The notes under the pieces: model-generated
The model's input: only the letters and a program-made list of their open reading frames with translations
Told to the model about the DNA's origin: nothing
Database searches by the model: none
DNA from: Sporosarcina ureae
GTDB taxonomy: Bacteria; Bacillota; Bacilli; Bacillales_A; Planococcaceae
Reading direction: 5' to 3'
Assembly: GCF_002101375.1 (NCBI RefSeq)
Contig: NZ_CP015207.1
Location: 1,604,001-1,668,000, forward strand
Length of the DNA stretch: 64,000 nucleotides
Shown: positions 56,834-64,000 of the stretch, piece by piece
Position numbering within the stretch: position 1 is the first letter of the stretch
Layout: every line of letters starts with the position of its first letter
Translations under genes and position numbers: made by a program

Positions 56834-57718
56834 TTAGATAATTCTACGTACACTACACACATGATCGGCATATACGGACTTTCTCAGCTCAATTTGTTCA
56901 ATTAATTTCCCAGTTGAAGGTGCATGAAGTATCTTTCCGTTACCTACGTACATGGCTACATGATGAATATACTTCTTTTCATTCTTAAAAAAGATTAAAT
57001 CACCTTTTTGCCAATCCGCAGAGTCGAGCGAGATCGGCCTACCCTCTTCCGCCTGATCTACTGCATCACGTGGCAAACAAATGCCACACGCTTTCCATAT
57101 AGTACGGACGAATCCTGAGCAATCAAAACCCCAGGCAGACATGCCGCCCCATAAATACGGCAAGCCAATGAACCGTCTTCCTACAGTTAGCGGACGGTGA
57201 ATAGATTCTTCTCCCACACGCTCGACATCAGATGCATTTAGCAGTTTCCAACCATGCGGTGTCCAGACACGTATCTTCTTGCCGCGCCTTTCTACAAAAG
57301 GAAAAATTGTATTAAAAGAAACACGTAAAAAGAATGTGCCGGATTCATCAAACAGTGCTGCTTTTGGATTCATCACTCTGACAAACTCTTCTGTCTGTAT
57401 TCGTTTCTTCATGGAAAGCTGAACAAGTGGTACCCACCCCGGATAGCCTCGTGAATTCTTGCTAGTTGGCTGGGAGATCGCAATGATGCGCGCCCAGTCA
57501 CCAACTACTTCTTCGACAATCACAGATTCACCATATAATAATTGCGTCTGAATTCGGTTTTTGTCACTCAGCGCTAGACGTTCTTCATAGGATAACTGGG
57601 AAAGCCATCTATCGATTTGCACGGGATGGTCCAAGGCAGGAAGATCGGCCACACGGGGAGAATCAGGGTCAGTCCATACCGTCGCAACGCTGACCGCACA
57701 CATCCATTTCTCATTCAC
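56834..57718 (-). CDS. ykfC: Gamma-D-glutamyl-L-diamino acid endopeptidase (NlpC/P60, YkfC-like)
   Basis: The roughly 294-residue enzyme has two SH3b-like domains (about 1-165) and a C-terminal NlpC/P60 domain with catalytic Cys200 in WGFDCSGFV and His near 250 in HHVAMYVGNGKILHAP. There is no signal peptide, as expected for a cytosolic muropeptide-recycling enzyme. Start GTG 57718 has AAAGGAG at 7 nt; ATG 57724 is too close to it. It overlaps the epimerase gene by 8 bp. Confidence 0.9.
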   Translation of the reverse strand: MNEKWMCAVSVATVWTDPDSPRVADLPALDHPVQIDRWLSQLSYEERLALSDKNRIQTQLLYGESVIVEEVVGDWARIIAISQPTSKNSRGYPGWVPLVQLSMKKRIQTEEFVRVMNPKAALFDESGTFFLRVSFNTIFPFVERRGKKIRVWTPHGWKLLNASDVERVGEESIHRPLTVGRRFIGLPYLWGGMSAWGFDCSGFVRTIWKACGICLPRDAVDQAEEGRPISLDSADWQKGDLIFFKNEKKYIHHVAMYVGNGKILHAPSTGKLIEQIELRKSVYADHVCSVRRII

Positions 57719-58820
57719 ACGCATGCTCCTTTACCCATTGAATCATCCGTTTTGAATCAAAACCTAGTCCTGACTCTTTGCTAAACTCCATATGCGATCC
57801 TTGATAGAACACGCCGCCAGCAGAAAATCCTTCTGACAATAACAGGGGCGCGTCTAAATCTACTCGTGTTATATTGGGGTGACTCGCTGCTATATGGGCA
57901 GCTGCCGTCACCCCAATTGCTGTCTCCATCATACTTCCGACCATACACTCTACGCCATTTACTTCAGCCATTGCATTGATTTTCAAAGCTTCTCGGATCC
58001 CTCCCGACTTCATCAATTTGATATTCAGTACATCCACTGCGCGCATCTCCAGCAACTTCTTTGCATCTCTTGCTGAAAATAATGATTCATCTGCCATGAT
58101 TAGCGTGCTTGTCTGTCTTGTCACGTCTCTCAAGCCTTCTACATCATATGCGGCAACTGGCTGTTCTATTAATTCCAAATCAATTCCGTCATCTTCCAAC
58201 TGGCGAATGAGGCGAATGGCTTCTTTTGGTTTCCACCCTTGATTGGCATCAAGACGAATCGTAATATCTTGGCCGACGGTTCGACGAATAGCATGAATCC
58301 TTTCTCTTTCCTGTTGAAAACTACCTGTACCGACTTTCACTTTTAGCGTATCAAAACCTTTGGCAACATGTTCTGCCGCCTCCTTGGCCATCTCAATAGG
58401 TTCCCCGACACTGACCGTCAAATCCGTTTTTAGGCTTTGCTGGTAGCCACCTAACACTTGTACTAAAGGTAACCCGCAAAGCTGTCCGAATAAATCATGT
58501 ACCGCCATGTCAACCGCGGCCTTTGCACTCGTATTTCCTATAATGGCCTGTCGCATTCTTTCCATCATTACTTCTCGCTGTATGATATCTTGGCCAATCA
58601 ATAGGGGCGCAAGAATAGTATCAATGACATAACGAATACCAACGATGCAATCGCCTGTTATGACATGCGTTGGCACCGCTTCTCCCCAGCCAATCCGGCC
58701 GTCATCAGTTGTTATTTTTATAATGACCGATTGTACCGTATGAACAGTTCGCAATGCCGTGATAAATGGTTTACGTAATAAAGATGACACGAGGAATGTT
58801 TCCACCGTGCGAATTTGCAA
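57711..58820 (-). CDS. ykfB: L-Ala-D/L-Glu epimerase (dipeptide epimerase, YkfB-like)
   Basis: This enolase-superfamily enzyme of 369 residues epimerises L-Ala-D-Glu from murein peptides. Active-site elements are in order: DTLKVKVG (catalytic Lys), RLDANQGW, ELIEQPV and ADESLFS (metal ligands), and NIKLMKSGG (second catalytic Lys). Start TTG 58820 follows the upstream stop directly, with GGAG a few bases before. Its position between LD-carboxypeptidase and NlpC endopeptidase genes supports the substrate assignment. Confidence 0.93.
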   Translation of the reverse strand: MQIRTVETFLVSSLLRKPFITALRTVHTVQSVIIKITTDDGRIGWGEAVPTHVITGDCIVGIRYVIDTILAPLLIGQDIIQREVMMERMRQAIIGNTSAKAAVDMAVHDLFGQLCGLPLVQVLGGYQQSLKTDLTVSVGEPIEMAKEAAEHVAKGFDTLKVKVGTGSFQQERERIHAIRRTVGQDITIRLDANQGWKPKEAIRLIRQLEDDGIDLELIEQPVAAYDVEGLRDVTRQTSTLIMADESLFSARDAKKLLEMRAVDVLNIKLMKSGGIREALKINAMAEVNGVECMVGSMMETAIGVTAAAHIAASHPNITRVDLDAPLLLSEGFSAGGVFYQGSHMEFSKESGLGFDSKRMIQWVKEHACE

Positions 58821-59741
58821 TTACTCCACTCCCGGTAAGATAGTCAGCGTCTTGCTATTTGCATCCAAACGTCCTTTCACGCCAAATGGGATTGCGATAT
58901 TCGGTTCACAATGGCCGATACGGAATCCTTTTACGACAGGCTGATTTAGTTTGCCGAAATACTGTTCAAACACTTCATCCATCGTGAGGGAAGCATTTGG
59001 CTTGCTCGGTGTCGCTTTGGCGAAATCACCAATCACGATACCTGCTGCTTCACGAAGCTTACCTGCTAGTCGTAATTGATTAAGCAGCCGATCTACTTTA
59101 TAAGGCTCTTCACCGACATCTTCCATTACAAGCAATCGATTATTTGTCTTAATCTCAAACTCACTACCTAGACTGTTGACTAGTTGTGTCAAATTACCAC
59201 CGACCACTTCGCCTTCTGCAACACCGCCTACAAGTGTTTCGAGTGGCGAGATGGCTTCCGAGTAATGAATTTCAACTGGCGTAAATAATTGTCCAAACAT
59301 TTTGCCAGACATTTCATGAAACCCATCTTGTGCGACACATGATGCGAGCATCGGTCCATGGAATGTAACTAGTCCTGCTCCTTGACGAATCGCGGTATGT
59401 AGATACGTAATGTCACTGAACCCCCAAAATACCTTCGGATGGTCATGGATCAAATCGAGATCTAGTTGTTCTGCGTAACGCGCCGAGCCGTAACCGCCAC
59501 CTGCACAGAGAATTCCCTTCACTTCAGGATCTTTAAACATCTCATGCAAGTCAGCAAGCCGGTCCTCATCAGTCCCTGCCAAATAACCATTTTTCTTATA
59601 CACAGACTGGCCCACTTTATAGCGTAGACCCAATTGCTCCAAAAATTGAAATGAACGCTCCAATACTTCACGCTCTACAGGACTAGCAGGTGCCACAATC
59701 CCAATTACATCACCTTTTACTAAATGTGCTGGACGAATCAT
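58821..59741 (-). CDS. ykfA: LD-carboxypeptidase (S66 family, YkfA-like)
   Basis: This serine peptidase removes terminal D-Ala from murein tetrapeptides in the cytosol. The 306 residues show KGDVIGIVAPASP near the start, the nucleophile elbow FWGFSDITYLH (Ser109) and RGFRIGHCEPN with the catalytic His near 283. ATG 59741 (MIRPAHLVKGD) fits the family start; ATG 59750 and GTG 59753 are alternatives nearer the AAAGGG site. It leads the three-gene muropeptide operon. Confidence 0.93.
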   Translation of the reverse strand: MIRPAHLVKGDVIGIVAPASPVEREVLERSFQFLEQLGLRYKVGQSVYKKNGYLAGTDEDRLADLHEMFKDPEVKGILCAGGGYGSARYAEQLDLDLIHDHPKVFWGFSDITYLHTAIRQGAGLVTFHGPMLASCVAQDGFHEMSGKMFGQLFTPVEIHYSEAISPLETLVGGVAEGEVVGGNLTQLVNSLGSEFEIKTNNRLLVMEDVGEEPYKVDRLLNQLRLAGKLREAAGIVIGDFAKATPSKPNASLTMDEVFEQYFGKLNQPVVKGFRIGHCEPNIAIPFGVKGRLDANSKTLTILPGVE

Positions 59742-59960
59742 TCTACTCATCACCCTTTCTACGTCCTACTTTATCATATTCAAGAAACACCATCGTCATC
59801 ACGAGATTTCTAATACAATTGAAATAGATTGTGGGTAATTTTAAAGTTATCCCCTTTATGAACAGCCAATCCCCAAGTATTGTGTATACTTCATATAAAA
59901 TTACTTAACTAACAGAAAAAGTTATTCACAATTTCTCTTTTGTGGATAGTTTTATAACAT

Positions 59961-59995
59961 GAAAAAACGGACAACTGAAATGTATCAGTTGTCCG
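59961..59995 (-). terminator. Terminator after trpA
   Basis: Perfect 10-bp arms CGGACAACTG/CAGTTGTCCG (59968-59977, 59986-59995) are followed on the minus strand by TTTTTTC. It ends the trp operon. The rest of the gap to the ykfA-like gene (59754-59960) is AT-rich, with no element I can name. Confidence 0.92.
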
Positions 59996-60000
59996 CAACA

Positions 60001-60795
60001 TTATTGGCTATTGGTGAGTTGATTTTTCGATGCGTTAATTAATGTCCGAACCTTTTCATAATCTCCTTCATGAAGGGCCGTCACGATCGCACTTCCAACG
60101 ATAACGCCGTCAGCAAGTCCGCCAAGTGTGCGAACATGTTCCGGAGTAGATATACCAAACCCAGCGAGAATAGGCACGGAACTTGCTGCCTTTAAACGCT
60201 TCAAGTGACCTTCGAGTCCTTCTGTAAATGATGAACGGACACCTGTGATACCGTTGACTGTCACTGCGTAAATGAAACCTTCTGCTGCTTTCGCAATGGC
60301 TTCAATTCGTTCAGCTGGACTCGTTAGAGAAACTAATTGAATTAACGCTACATCGCTATTCTTCAGCGCTTCTTTCAGTAAGCCACTTTCTTCAAGCGGC
60401 AGATCCGGAACGATTAAACCATAGACACCACTTGCTTCACAATCCGCTGCTATTGACTGCAAACCATAGCTAAGCACCGGATTCAAATACGTCATGATGA
60501 CTAGTGGAATCTTCACTTCTTCTTTGAATGAAGCAAGTTCTTTCATAATCTTTCGTAATGTAATGCCTTCAGCTAACGCTCGCTCACCAGCTTGCTGAAT
60601 CACATCGCCATCTGCTACCGGATCGGAAAATGGTATCCCTACTTCAATCGCTGTTGCACCTGCTTCTTGCAAGAATAATATAGTTTTCTTCAACGTCTGT
60701 AATCCACCATCACCCGCCATGATATAAGGTACAAACGCCTTGTCTCCCTGTTCATTACACTGCATAATCGCTTGTGTCACTAACTTTTTTGTCAT
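60001..60795 (-). CDS. trpA: Tryptophan synthase alpha subunit
   Basis: TrpA cleaves indole-3-glycerol phosphate to indole, which tunnels to TrpB. The 264-residue TIM barrel has catalytic Glu in [17 protein letters not shown] and Asp in [14 protein letters not shown], plus the phosphate-binding GFGIST. It overlaps trpB by 4 bp (ATGA) and is the last gene before a perfect terminator. Confidence 0.97.
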   Translation of the reverse strand: MTKKLVTQAIMQCNEQGDKAFVPYIMAGDGGLQTLKKTILFLQEAGATAIEVGIPFSDPVADGDVIQQAGERALAEGITLRKIMKELASFKEEVKIPLVIMTYLNPVLSYGLQSIAADCEASGVYGLIVPDLPLEESGLLKEALKNSDVALIQLVSLTSPAERIEAIAKAAEGFIYAVTVNGITGVRSSFTEGLEGHLKRLKAASSVPILAGFGISTPEHVRTLGGLADGVIVGSAIVTALHEGDYEKVRTLINASKNQLTNSQ

Positions 60796-61982
60796 GTAGA
60801 TTGACCTCCTAGCGCATCACGTACTGTTTGCATGTCTTTGTCACCGCGCCCTGATAAACAGATAACGAGTAGCTCATCTTCTTGCATTTCTTTCGCTAAC
60901 TGCACTGCATAATACACGGCGTGCGCACTTTCAAGGGCCGGAATAATTCCTTCTACACGCGAAAGCAATTGCACCGCTTCAAGTGCTTGTTGATCCGTAA
61001 CGGAATCATATTGTACACGCTGGATATCAGCTAAATGGCAATGCTCAGGTCCTACTGCAGGATAATCGAGACCTGCAGAGATGGAGTGCGCTTCTTGAAT
61101 AAATCCATCAGCATCTTGCAACACGTACATGTATGCACCGTGCAAAACGCCTTCTTGTTTACCCGCAATAGCGGCCGCATGTTTGCCTGTTGAAATACCA
61201 CTACCAGCCGCCTCTACTCCGTATAACTTTACATCTTGATCTTCGACGAATGGGTGGAACATACCGATCGCGTTACTCCCCCCTCCAATGCAAGCTACAA
61301 CCGCATTAGGTAAACGTCCTTCGTGTTCCACAATTTGCTTACGTGTTTCATCACCGATTACTCGCTGAAAATCACGGACGATTTGCGGGAATGGATGCGG
61401 CCCTAAAGCCGATCCAAGAATATAATGTGTATCCTCTACATTCGATACCCAATAGCGCAATGCTTCATTGACCGCATCCTTCAATGTACCTGAACCTTTA
61501 TCAACGGAAACTACTTGCGTACCGAGTAGTTCCATACGAAAAACATTCAGTTCTTGACGACGGATATCTTCTTTGCCCATGAATACAACACATTCAAGAC
61601 CGAGTAACGCACAAGCAGTAGCAGTTGCCACGCCGTGTTGACCCGCTCCTGTTTCTGCTACGATTTTCTTCTTGCCCATACGAATCGCAAGTAAGGCCTG
61701 GCCTAGAGAGTTATTAATCTTATGAGCACCTGTATGATTCAAATCTTCTCGCTTCAAATAAATTTTCGCGCCACCCGCATGCTTCGTTAAACGCTCTGCA
61801 AAAAACAAGGGCGTTTCACGACCTACAAACTCTTTTAGATAATAATCCAGTTCTTTTGAAAAGGCAGGATCTTGCTGTGCTTCATCGTAAGCAGTTTCTA
61901 ACTCCTGCAAGGCGGTCATCAATGTTTCCGGCACGAACTGCCCTCCGAATTTACCGTAGCGTCCTTTAGTTTCTGTTGTCAT
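60792..61982 (-). CDS. trpB: Tryptophan synthase beta subunit
   Basis: TrpB condenses indole with serine using PLP. The 396-residue protein begins with [15 protein letters not shown] and has the PLP lysine in [20 protein letters not shown] split across the conserved loop, [12 protein letters not shown] and the cofactor-phosphate [13 protein letters not shown] 61982 follows TAGGAGAA. It overlaps trpF by 17 bp and trpA by 4 bp. Confidence 0.97.
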   Translation of the reverse strand: MTTETKGRYGKFGGQFVPETLMTALQELETAYDEAQQDPAFSKELDYYLKEFVGRETPLFFAERLTKHAGGAKIYLKREDLNHTGAHKINNSLGQALLAIRMGKKKIVAETGAGQHGVATATACALLGLECVVFMGKEDIRRQELNVFRMELLGTQVVSVDKGSGTLKDAVNEALRYWVSNVEDTHYILGSALGPHPFPQIVRDFQRVIGDETRKQIVEHEGRLPNAVVACIGGGSNAIGMFHPFVEDQDVKLYGVEAAGSGISTGKHAAAIAGKQEGVLHGAYMYVLQDADGFIQEAHSISAGLDYPAVGPEHCHLADIQRVQYDSVTDQQALEAVQLLSRVEGIIPALESAHAVYYAVQLAKEMQEDELLVICLSGRGDKDMQTVRDALGGQST

Positions 61983-62598
61983 GACGATTTCTCCTACCCT
62001 TCGCTGTATGAATGAACGTCTGAATACGTTCCGTGTCTTTTTGCTTCTCTATCTCCACTCCACTTGATACGTCAACCATATATGGGTTCACTTGTCTCAA
62101 CGCTTCCTGCACATTTGCTGCATGCAGACCACCGGCTAAAATAATCTGTTCTTTTGATACTCCTACATTTTCAAGTAATGACCAGTTGAACGTCTTACCA
62201 CTACCACCTTTGTATTCAACGCCTGGTGTATCGAATAAATAATAATCCACGTCATAGGTAGCAGCGAGTTTCACATCGTCTTCATTTTCGATAGCAAGTG
62301 CTTTAATAGAAGGTAACCCTACTTGTTGAATAAAAGCAGGAGTCTCATCGCCATGGTACTGGATGTAATCCAATGGTACTTCATTAAATATCTTTACTAG
62401 TTGCTCTTTCGTTTCATCAACAAAGACTCCAATTTTTAAAACAGATGGTGGAATGAGTTTTGCCAGTTTCTGCGCCTGCTCTACCGTCACTTCTCTGCGG
62501 CTTGGTGCAAATACAAAACCTATAGCATCCGCGCCTGCATCTACAGCTGCTTGTACATGTTCCGGTTTCATCAATCCGCAAATCTTTACTTTTGTCAT
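61966..62598 (-). CDS. trpF: Phosphoribosylanthranilate isomerase
   Basis: TrpF isomerises phosphoribosylanthranilate. The 210-residue TIM barrel starts TKVKICGLM with the catalytic Cys in KICG, then [14 protein letters not shown], catalytic Asp in YYLFDTPG and [10 protein letters not shown]. It overlaps trpC by 4 bp. A separate trpF, not fused to trpC, is usual in Bacillales. Confidence 0.96.
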   Translation of the reverse strand: MTKVKICGLMKPEHVQAAVDAGADAIGFVFAPSRREVTVEQAQKLAKLIPPSVLKIGVFVDETKEQLVKIFNEVPLDYIQYHGDETPAFIQQVGLPSIKALAIENEDDVKLAATYDVDYYLFDTPGVEYKGGSGKTFNWSLLENVGVSKEQIILAGGLHAANVQEALRQVNPYMVDVSSGVEIEKQKDTERIQTFIHTAKGRRNRHDNRN

Positions 62599-63383
62599 GG
62601 ACGAATCACGTGTTTTTCTACTTGCAATGCTTGTAGAGCTTCTTTTACTGAATCACTGCGCATTAACGATTCTCCGACAAGTACTGCACTCGCTCCAGCT
62701 TTTGCCGCACGTTCTGCATCCTCAGGTCCCCAGATCCCGCTTTCACTGATGAACACACGCTCTTCATCGAACGGGAACTGTGACGCGATTAGTTCTGTTT
62801 GCGCTAGGTCTACTTCGAATGTATGCAAATCCCGGTTGTTGACACCAATGATTCTCGCATCGATTGACAGTGCGCGGTGCAACTCTTCAGTGTTATGCAC
62901 TTCCACTAGCACATCCAAGCCTTCTTCATTGGCATACGTATACAGACTTCCGAGTGTTTCGTCATCAAGTGCAGCCACAATCAATAAAATCACAGATGCA
63001 CCTGCGCTTTTCGCTTGGTCAATCTGAATTTTATGGATCATAAAGTCTTTACATAACAATGCGATTGGCACGGCATCCGCTACTGCAGACAAGTCTTCAA
63101 ATGATCCTTTGAAGAATTCCCGATCAGTCAATACTGAAATACACGCAGCACCTGCTTCATAATAAGCAGTCGCTTGTTCAACCGGATTTGCACCTTCTGC
63201 GATCAAACCTTTAGAAGGAGATGCACGTTTCATCTCAGAAATGACTTGCAGTTTTTTCGCTTTTATCAATGTCTGATAGAGTGACGGACGTGAAATCTCT
63301 CGTTCTGGAAATATTGTGTTGCTTGCTAGCAATTGATCTACTTCTATTTTCTTCTGTGCAATAATCTTATCTAAAATCGTCAT
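62595..63383 (-). CDS. trpC: Indole-3-glycerol phosphate synthase
   Basis: TrpC closes the indole ring. The 262-residue TIM barrel has the catalytic ISEMKRASPSKGLI (Lys, Glu), LLCKDFMI with the second catalytic Lys, IGVNNRDLHTFEVDL and FISESGIWG. It overlaps both neighbours by 4 bp, indicating tight coupling. Confidence 0.97.
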   Translation of the reverse strand: MTILDKIIAQKKIEVDQLLASNTIFPEREISRPSLYQTLIKAKKLQVISEMKRASPSKGLIAEGANPVEQATAYYEAGAACISVLTDREFFKGSFEDLSAVADAVPIALLCKDFMIHKIQIDQAKSAGASVILLIVAALDDETLGSLYTYANEEGLDVLVEVHNTEELHRALSIDARIIGVNNRDLHTFEVDLAQTELIASQFPFDEERVFISESGIWGPEDAERAAKAGASAVLVGESLMRSDSVKEALQALQVEKHVIRP

Positions 63384-64000
63384 TGGATAACCGCCTTTTG
63401 CCGAATCATTTCGCTGAATGCGACGACCGCATCTAATTTTTCTAACGCTTTGCCTGATAAGATACTTTCAGTAGCTACTTTCACACCTTCTTGAATGGTG
63501 GAAACTCGGCCATTTGCAAATAAACCGATTCCCGCATTCAACACCACTGTATCAAACTTTGGTCCACGTTCTCCACTTAAGATTGACCGAGTAGTTGCGG
63601 CATTTTCTACTGCGTCTCCACCTTTTATCGCTGACAACGGCGCATATTCCAGCCCTACGTCATCCGCCGTCAATGAAAATGGAATTAAATCCCCATGATC
63701 AAGAAGTACGAATTCATTTTGGCCGGCGAGAGATGCTTCATCCATTCCGCCTGCCCCACTAACCACAATTGCTCGTTCCCGTCCTAGCATCCTGAGTACT
63801 GAGGCATATTCCATGATGAAATCCGGACGGTTAATACCGGTAAATTGCGTTTCAAGTGATACAGGATTCGTCAAAGGTCCAACTAAGTTGAAGATCGTTG
63901 TTTTACCAATTTTGTTTCGTATAGCACCAATTCGTTTCATTTTCGGATGAACAGCTGGTGCGAATAAGAATGCAATTCCTTGTTGTTCCAGCAGATTCTG
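63380..64000 (-). CDS. trpD: Anthranilate phosphoribosyltransferase (5' end outside window)
   Basis: TrpD joins anthranilate to PRPP. The 206 C-terminal residues seen here run from QNLLEQQGIAFLFAPAVHPK at the window edge through NLVGPLTNPVS and VVSGAGGMDEASL. The full enzyme is about 340 residues, so roughly 130 N-terminal residues with the PRPP motif lie beyond 64000. The first visible Met (63940) is internal, not a start. trpE would be expected upstream. Confidence 0.96.
   Translation of the reverse strand, partial: QNLLEQQGIAFLFAPAVHPKMKRIGAIRNKIGKTTIFNLVGPLTNPVSLETQFTGINRPDFIMEYASVLRMLGRERAIVVSGAGGMDEASLAGQNEFVLLDHGDLIPFSLTADDVGLEYAPLSAIKGGDAVENAATTRSILSGERGPKFDTVVLNAGIGLFANGRVSTIQEGVKVATESILSGKALEKLDAVVAFSEMIRQKAVIQ

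Noticed and set aside
63380..63940. trpD treated as a truncated gene starting at Met 63940
   Set aside because: The frame is open to the window edge with conserved TrpD residues (FAPAVHPK) before that Met, so the gene is cut by the window rather than truncated.
1..64000. Mobile elements, prophage genes, defence systems or CRISPR arrays
   Set aside because: No transposase, integrase, phage structural or defence gene and no regularly spaced repeats were seen. Gene content is core or metabolic throughout.

Overview
The window reads as chromosome of a low-GC, endospore-forming Gram-positive bacterium of the Bacillales, most likely Planococcaceae (Sporosarcina-like). This rests on Bacillus-type gene order around rpoBC, secE-nusG and ctsR-clpC, Bacillus-type signals (strong Shine-Dalgarno sites, SigA promoters, T-box, SAM-I and TPP riboswitches, CtsR boxes), and sporulation/germination genes (sigH, a CotD-like coat protein, a gerBAC operon). 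The genus is an inference. No rRNA, tRNA, CRISPR array, prophage or insertion sequence was found.

1-25.2 kb (all minus strand) is core information processing: fusA (cut by the window edge), rpsG, rpsL, rpoC, rpoB, an rRNA-methyltransferase-like gene, rplL, rplJ, rplA, rplK, nusG, secE, rpmG, sigH, rae1, rlmB, mrnC, cysS, cysE, gltX, ispF, ispD, a PIN/TRAM membrane protein (yacL) and radA. Compared with Bacillus subtilis, the small L7Ae-type gene between rpoC and rpsL and disA between radA and yacL are absent. Both junctions carry strong hairpins. Leaders and promoters can be read before rpsL, rplJ (L10 leader), rplK, rpmG-secE and cysE (Cys T-box).

25.3-32.3 kb: the clpC and ctsR-mcsA-mcsB stress operon, with two CtsR operators, then bioY-bioB behind a BirA-like operator overlapping a SigA promoter, and a small membrane protein.

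32.4-38.0 kb (plus strand): a SAM-I riboswitch controls yitJ (homocysteine methyltransferase/MTHF reductase) and metH (B12-dependent methionine synthase), whose ends overlap. Together they make methyl-THF and methylate homocysteine.

38-47 kb: a CotD-like coat protein, a 56-residue orphan, a DCC-family protein, a DUF779/aldehyde dehydrogenase pair, a germinant receptor operon in the order B-A-C, and a protein with fibronectin-III-like modules.

47-56 kb: a TPP riboswitch drives thiM-thiD-thiE-thiW (salvage and uptake). A D-serine dehydratase lies behind a DesK/DesR-like thermosensor pair and a fatty-acid desaturase. Then come a PAP2 phosphatase, mscL and a 30-residue membrane peptide with its own promoter and terminator.

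56-64 kb (minus strand): an acyl-CoA thioesterase, a ykfA-ykfB-ykfC-like muropeptide recycling operon, and the distal trp operon (trpD partial, trpC, trpF, trpB, trpA). The content is largely familiar. The most unusual signals are regulatory: leader hairpins, the nusG leader, the radA-yacL hairpin, and dyads near des and the small peptide.
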